From: Novosphingobium sp. EMRT-2
GTDB taxonomy: Bacteria; Pseudomonadota; Alphaproteobacteria; Sphingomonadales; Sphingomonadaceae
DNA length: 64,000 nucleotides
Reading direction: 5' to 3'
NCBI RefSeq assembly: GCF_005145025.1
Contig: NZ_CP039695.1
Coordinates: 1,235,501 to 1,299,500 of the forward strand
The notes beneath the pieces are model-generated. The model was not told the DNA's origin and made no database searches. It worked only from the letters and a program-made list of their open reading frames with translations. Position numbers and translations under genes: made by a program. The number at the start of each line of letters is the position of its first letter. The stretch's first letter is position 1. Shown in pieces: positions 61,776 to 64,000 of the stretch.

Positions 61776-62804
61776 TCAACCAATATGGCAACAGCCGATC
61801 ATGGCGGTCGCGAGTTCATCGAGCGCCACCTCGCGCGAGGCGGCATCGAGTTCGATGGCGGCCGTCGGCGCTTCGGCAACGAGCGCCGTCTTGCGGTCCT
61901 GCGCGAAGGTATCGCAGCCGGCATCGCGCAACAGCTTGAGCCCTTTCGCGCCATCGTTGCCCATGCCGGTCAGCACCGCGCCCACCGCGGGAACCGCGCC
62001 GCGCGCGATCGAGCCGTAGAGCAGGTTGGCGGAAGGCCGTGCGCCTTCGATCGGTTCGCGCGCGATCAAGCGAATACGAGGGGGTGTGCCCGGTTCCACG
62101 ACGACGTGGCATTCCGGATCGGCCGCGATGTGGATCGTGCCCTGGCTGAGCGTCGCGCCGTCCTTCGCCGCCTTCACCGCGCACTTCAGATCGGTGTTAA
62201 GGCGCTTGATGAACGTTTCGACGAGCGCCGGTTCCGCCTGCAACGCCACAATGGTCGGCGGACAATTGGACGGGAAATCGGATAGCAGCGTCGTCAGCGC
62301 GTCGATCCCGCCCATCGAGGCGCTGCACGCCACGATGCGGCCGTTCCATTCGAACTGGGCATCCACCTGCTTCTGGTCGCGCACCGTCTTGCGATCGCGC
62401 ACATTGCTGTTGGCGGCCGCCAGCACGATCTTGCCAAGTTTGCCGACCGACTTGTTGAACTGTTCCGGCGTGGCGCGCAGCGGCTTGGGAAAGCACTCCA
62501 CCGCGCCCAGCTCGAAGGCCTTGAGCGAGGTTTCGGTGCCCGCCTGCGTCAGGCTCGACAGCATGACCACGGGCAGCGGATTGTGCTCCATGATCTCTTC
62601 CAGGAACTCGATTCCGCTCATGCCCGGCATTTCCACATCGAGCGTGATCACGTTCGGGCGCAGCGCGTCGATCTGGTCGCGCGCCTCGGCGGCGTTGGCC
62701 GCCGCGCCCACGACCCGGACGTTCTTCGCCTGGTCCAGAATATCCGAAAACAGCGCGCGCATGGCGGCTGAATCGTCAACGACAAGAACTCTTGCTTCGT
62801 GCAT
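61776..62804 (-). CDS. cheB: CheB-like chemotaxis response regulator, methylesterase domain lacking its catalytic His
   Basis: 342 residues. Receiver domain with Asp10-Asp11 and phospho-acceptor Asp56 (VITLDVEMPGMSG); C-terminal CheB domain with nucleophile Ser163 (ACSASMGG) and Asp284 (LTGMGNDGAKGL). The catalytic His of the QHMP motif is Ala190 (VALQAEPALV). CheB normally removes methyl groups from chemoreceptors; without the His activity is doubtful. A FliA-type promoter lies upstream; divergent from the STAS-cheA genes. Confidence 0.88.
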   Translation of the reverse strand: MHEARVLVVDDSAAMRALFSDILDQAKNVRVVGAAANAAEARDQIDALRPNVITLDVEMPGMSGIEFLEEIMEHNPLPVVMLSSLTQAGTETSLKAFELGAVECFPKPLRATPEQFNKSVGKLGKIVLAAANSNVRDRKTVRDQKQVDAQFEWNGRIVACSASMGGIDALTTLLSDFPSNCPPTIVALQAEPALVETFIKRLNTDLKCAVKAAKDGATLSQGTIHIAADPECHVVVEPGTPPRIRLIAREPIEGARPSANLLYGSIARGAVPAVGAVLTGMGNDGAKGLKLLRDAGCDTFAQDRKTALVAEAPTAAIELDAASREVALDELATAMIGCCHIG

Positions 62805-62848
62805 CTGCTTGCAAACCTTCGCCTGCAGGCGTGCCCAGGCGGCACCCC

Positions 62849-62875
62849 TTCACGGCAAACAGGCTTAACGCTTTA
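62849..62875 (-). promoter_or_regulatory. FliA-type promoter of cheB
   Basis: Minus strand TAAA-N15-GCCGTGAA, close to the enteric consensus TAAA-N15-GCCGATAA, about 45 bases before the cheB ATG. Confidence 0.65.
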
Positions 62876-62952
62876 TCACCGAGCAAATTGCATCCGAGGG
62901 GATAGGTATCTCAACCTAGGTTCTCCGCAAGGCAGCCTTTGCGCCTCGATGG

Positions 62953-62979
62953 TTAAATGCCTTCCAGCGAAACCGACCG
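62953..62979 (+). promoter_or_regulatory. FliA-type promoter of STAS-cheA
   Basis: TTAA-N15-ACCGACCG, about 52 bases before the STAS gene ATG. Back to back with the cheB promoter. Confidence 0.5.
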
Positions 62980-63030
62980 GGCAGCCAGCCTGACGGGATC
63001 GGATGCACGCCACGCGAAGGAACCGTCACG

Positions 63031-63291
63031 ATGCCGACCATCACCCTGCCATCGCGCTGCGATCGGGCCGCCGCCGAAGCGGTGCTGCCCACCATGATCG
63101 CAGCGCTTGGCTCAGGTCCGCTGCACATCGATGCGCGCGAATGCTCGCAGATCGGGCAGGCCATGCTGCAACTGCTGGTCAGCGCGCGGCGCTCGCAAGG
63201 AGGGGCGACCATTCTTCCCTCCCCCGTCCTGCGCGATATCGCCCGGCTGGCCGGCCTAGAAGCGGACCTGTTCGATGGAGGCGCGGCATGA
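63031..63291 (+). CDS. STAS-domain protein next to cheA
   Basis: 86 residues, a single STAS fold: GPLHIDARECSQIGQAMLQLLVSARRSQGGATILPSPVLRDIARLAGLEADLF. A Ser in ARECSQIG corresponds to the phosphorylatable Ser of anti-anti-sigma proteins. It overlaps cheA by 4 bases (ATGA), so it is a co-translated part of the chemotaxis operon; exact function unknown. Confidence 0.8.
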   Translation: MPTITLPSRCDRAAAEAVLPTMIAALGSGPLHIDARECSQIGQAMLQLLVSARRSQGGATILPSPVLRDIARLAGLEADLFDGGAA

Positions 63292-64000
63292 CGAGCGAGG
63301 AAATCCAGGCCATCTTCTTCGCGGAATGCGAGGAATCGCTGGCGGCCGCCGAAACCGGGCTGGCCGCCTGCCAGGCCGGCACACAGGACGATGACACCGT
63401 CAACGCGGTGTTCCGGGGCGTCCATTCGATCAAGGGCGGCGCGGGTGCGTTCGGCTTCATTGCGCTCCAGGCCTTTACCCACACGTTCGAAACGCTGCTT
63501 TCGGATGTGCGCGACGGCACCGTGCCGCTGACCGATCCGCTGATCGAGCTGCTGCTGCGCGCGCTCGATACGCTGAGCGATCATGTTGCCGCGGCGCAAG
63601 GCGCCGGCGAGACGCCGGAAGACACGGCCCTGCTGGCCGAGCTGACGGCGGCCCAGGCAGCCAACGCCGGTGGCCCAACGGCTCCGGCTCCCCAACCGAA
63701 GGCCAAGCCGGCCAAGGCCACCAAGGCGAAGCCGGCTCCCGAACCCGCGCCCGAAGCGCAGGATGCGCCCGATGCGGAGATCGACATCGATCTTGACGCC
63801 ATGCTCGATGATCTGGCCGGGGCAATGGGCGGATCGTCACCCGATGCGGAAGGCGATGACGATGATGCGGCGGGCCGCTGGGAAATGCGCGTCCGGCCGC
63901 ATGCCGGTGCCATGCGCAACGGCAGCGAGCCTGTGCTCATGCTGCGCGAAGCCATCGAACTGGGCGGCCGCTGCGAACTTTGCGACATCTCGGAAGTCCC
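63288..64000 (+). CDS. cheA: Chemotaxis histidine kinase CheA, N-terminal part (cut by window edge)
   Basis: About 237 residues visible. The HPt domain has the phosphorylated His46 in VFRGVHSIKGGAGAFGF; an acidic/Pro/Ala linker (about 128-190) with PKAKPAKATKAKPAPEP follows, then the start of another domain (GRWEMRVRPHAGAMRNGSEPVLMLREAIELG). The kinase and regulatory domains lie to the right. Receives receptor signals through CheW and phosphorylates CheY and CheB. Confidence 0.92.
   Translation, partial: MTSEEIQAIFFAECEESLAAAETGLAACQAGTQDDDTVNAVFRGVHSIKGGAGAFGFIALQAFTHTFETLLSDVRDGTVPLTDPLIELLLRALDTLSDHVAAAQGAGETPEDTALLAELTAAQAANAGGPTAPAPQPKAKPAKATKAKPAPEPAPEAQDAPDAEIDIDLDAMLDDLAGAMGGSSPDAEGDDDDAAGRWEMRVRPHAGAMRNGSEPVLMLREAIELGGRCELCDISEV

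Overview
The window is high-GC alphaproteobacterial chromosome, most likely from a sphingomonad (Novosphingobium/Sphingobium-like). The reasons are a ChpT phosphotransferase of the CckA-ChpT-CtrA relay, several SPOR-domain proteins, a DUF418 protein, an aspartate carbamoyltransferase paired with an inactive dihydroorotase-like partner, and a flagellar system that uses both an FlbD-type sigma-54 activator and a FliA sigma factor. The genus is inferred from gene content, not from a database match. No insertion sequence, CRISPR array or prophage was seen. No gene-free stretch exceeds 300 bases.

Left part (1-27067), housekeeping and cell envelope. 1-4707 is the end of a surface-polysaccharide region: a BNR-type membrane-anchored protein, a WecG/TagA/GumM-type glycosyltransferase and two acyltransferase-3 proteins. 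Next come a JAMM peptidase, chpT, an AmpD-like amidase, rnpB, a zinc-type CDF exporter, clpX and clpP, an ornithine-lipid pair (olsB and a PlsC-like acyltransferase, convergent and overlapping), trigger factor with a long Lys/Ala/Pro tail, tRNA-Leu(TAG), sppA, pyrB plus a pseudo-dihydroorotase, a SPOR/ParA/ribbon-helix-helix cluster, DUF418, a retropepsin-like protease, a transglutaminase, an L,D-transpeptidase and an SDR.

Right part (27129-64000), flagellum and chemotaxis. The minus-strand block holds the transglycosylase-flhA-fliA, flgM-flgN and flgA units and a non-standard MotA/MotB-like pair. The plus-strand block flgBCDEFGHIJKL-motAB follows. After a CLC transporter and the flagellin gene on the minus strand comes the plus-strand block flbD-fliEFGHIJ-fliKLMNOPQR-flhB-fliD-fliS. 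The window ends in cheB (minus) and STAS-cheA (plus, cut by the edge).

The regulatory sites fit a cascade. Exact sigma-54 promoters (TGGCACG-N4-TTGCW) precede flgB, flgA and the transglycosylase-flhA-fliA unit. A weaker one precedes fliK. Dense TTGCCGG/CGGCAA copies, likely FlbD sites, lie next to flgB and inside fliK. FliA-type sites of the form TWAA-N15-RCCG precede flagellin, flgM, fliD, cheB and STAS-cheA. The expected order is FlbD/sigma-54, then FliA, then filament and chemotaxis.

Several machine parts are unusual: a CheB lacking its catalytic histidine, a FliM with a degenerate CheY-binding peptide, an FlgH without a lipobox cysteine, very short FlgD and FlgE, a split FlgJ, a reduced second stator-like pair, and a multi-helix palindromic element between fliS and cheB.
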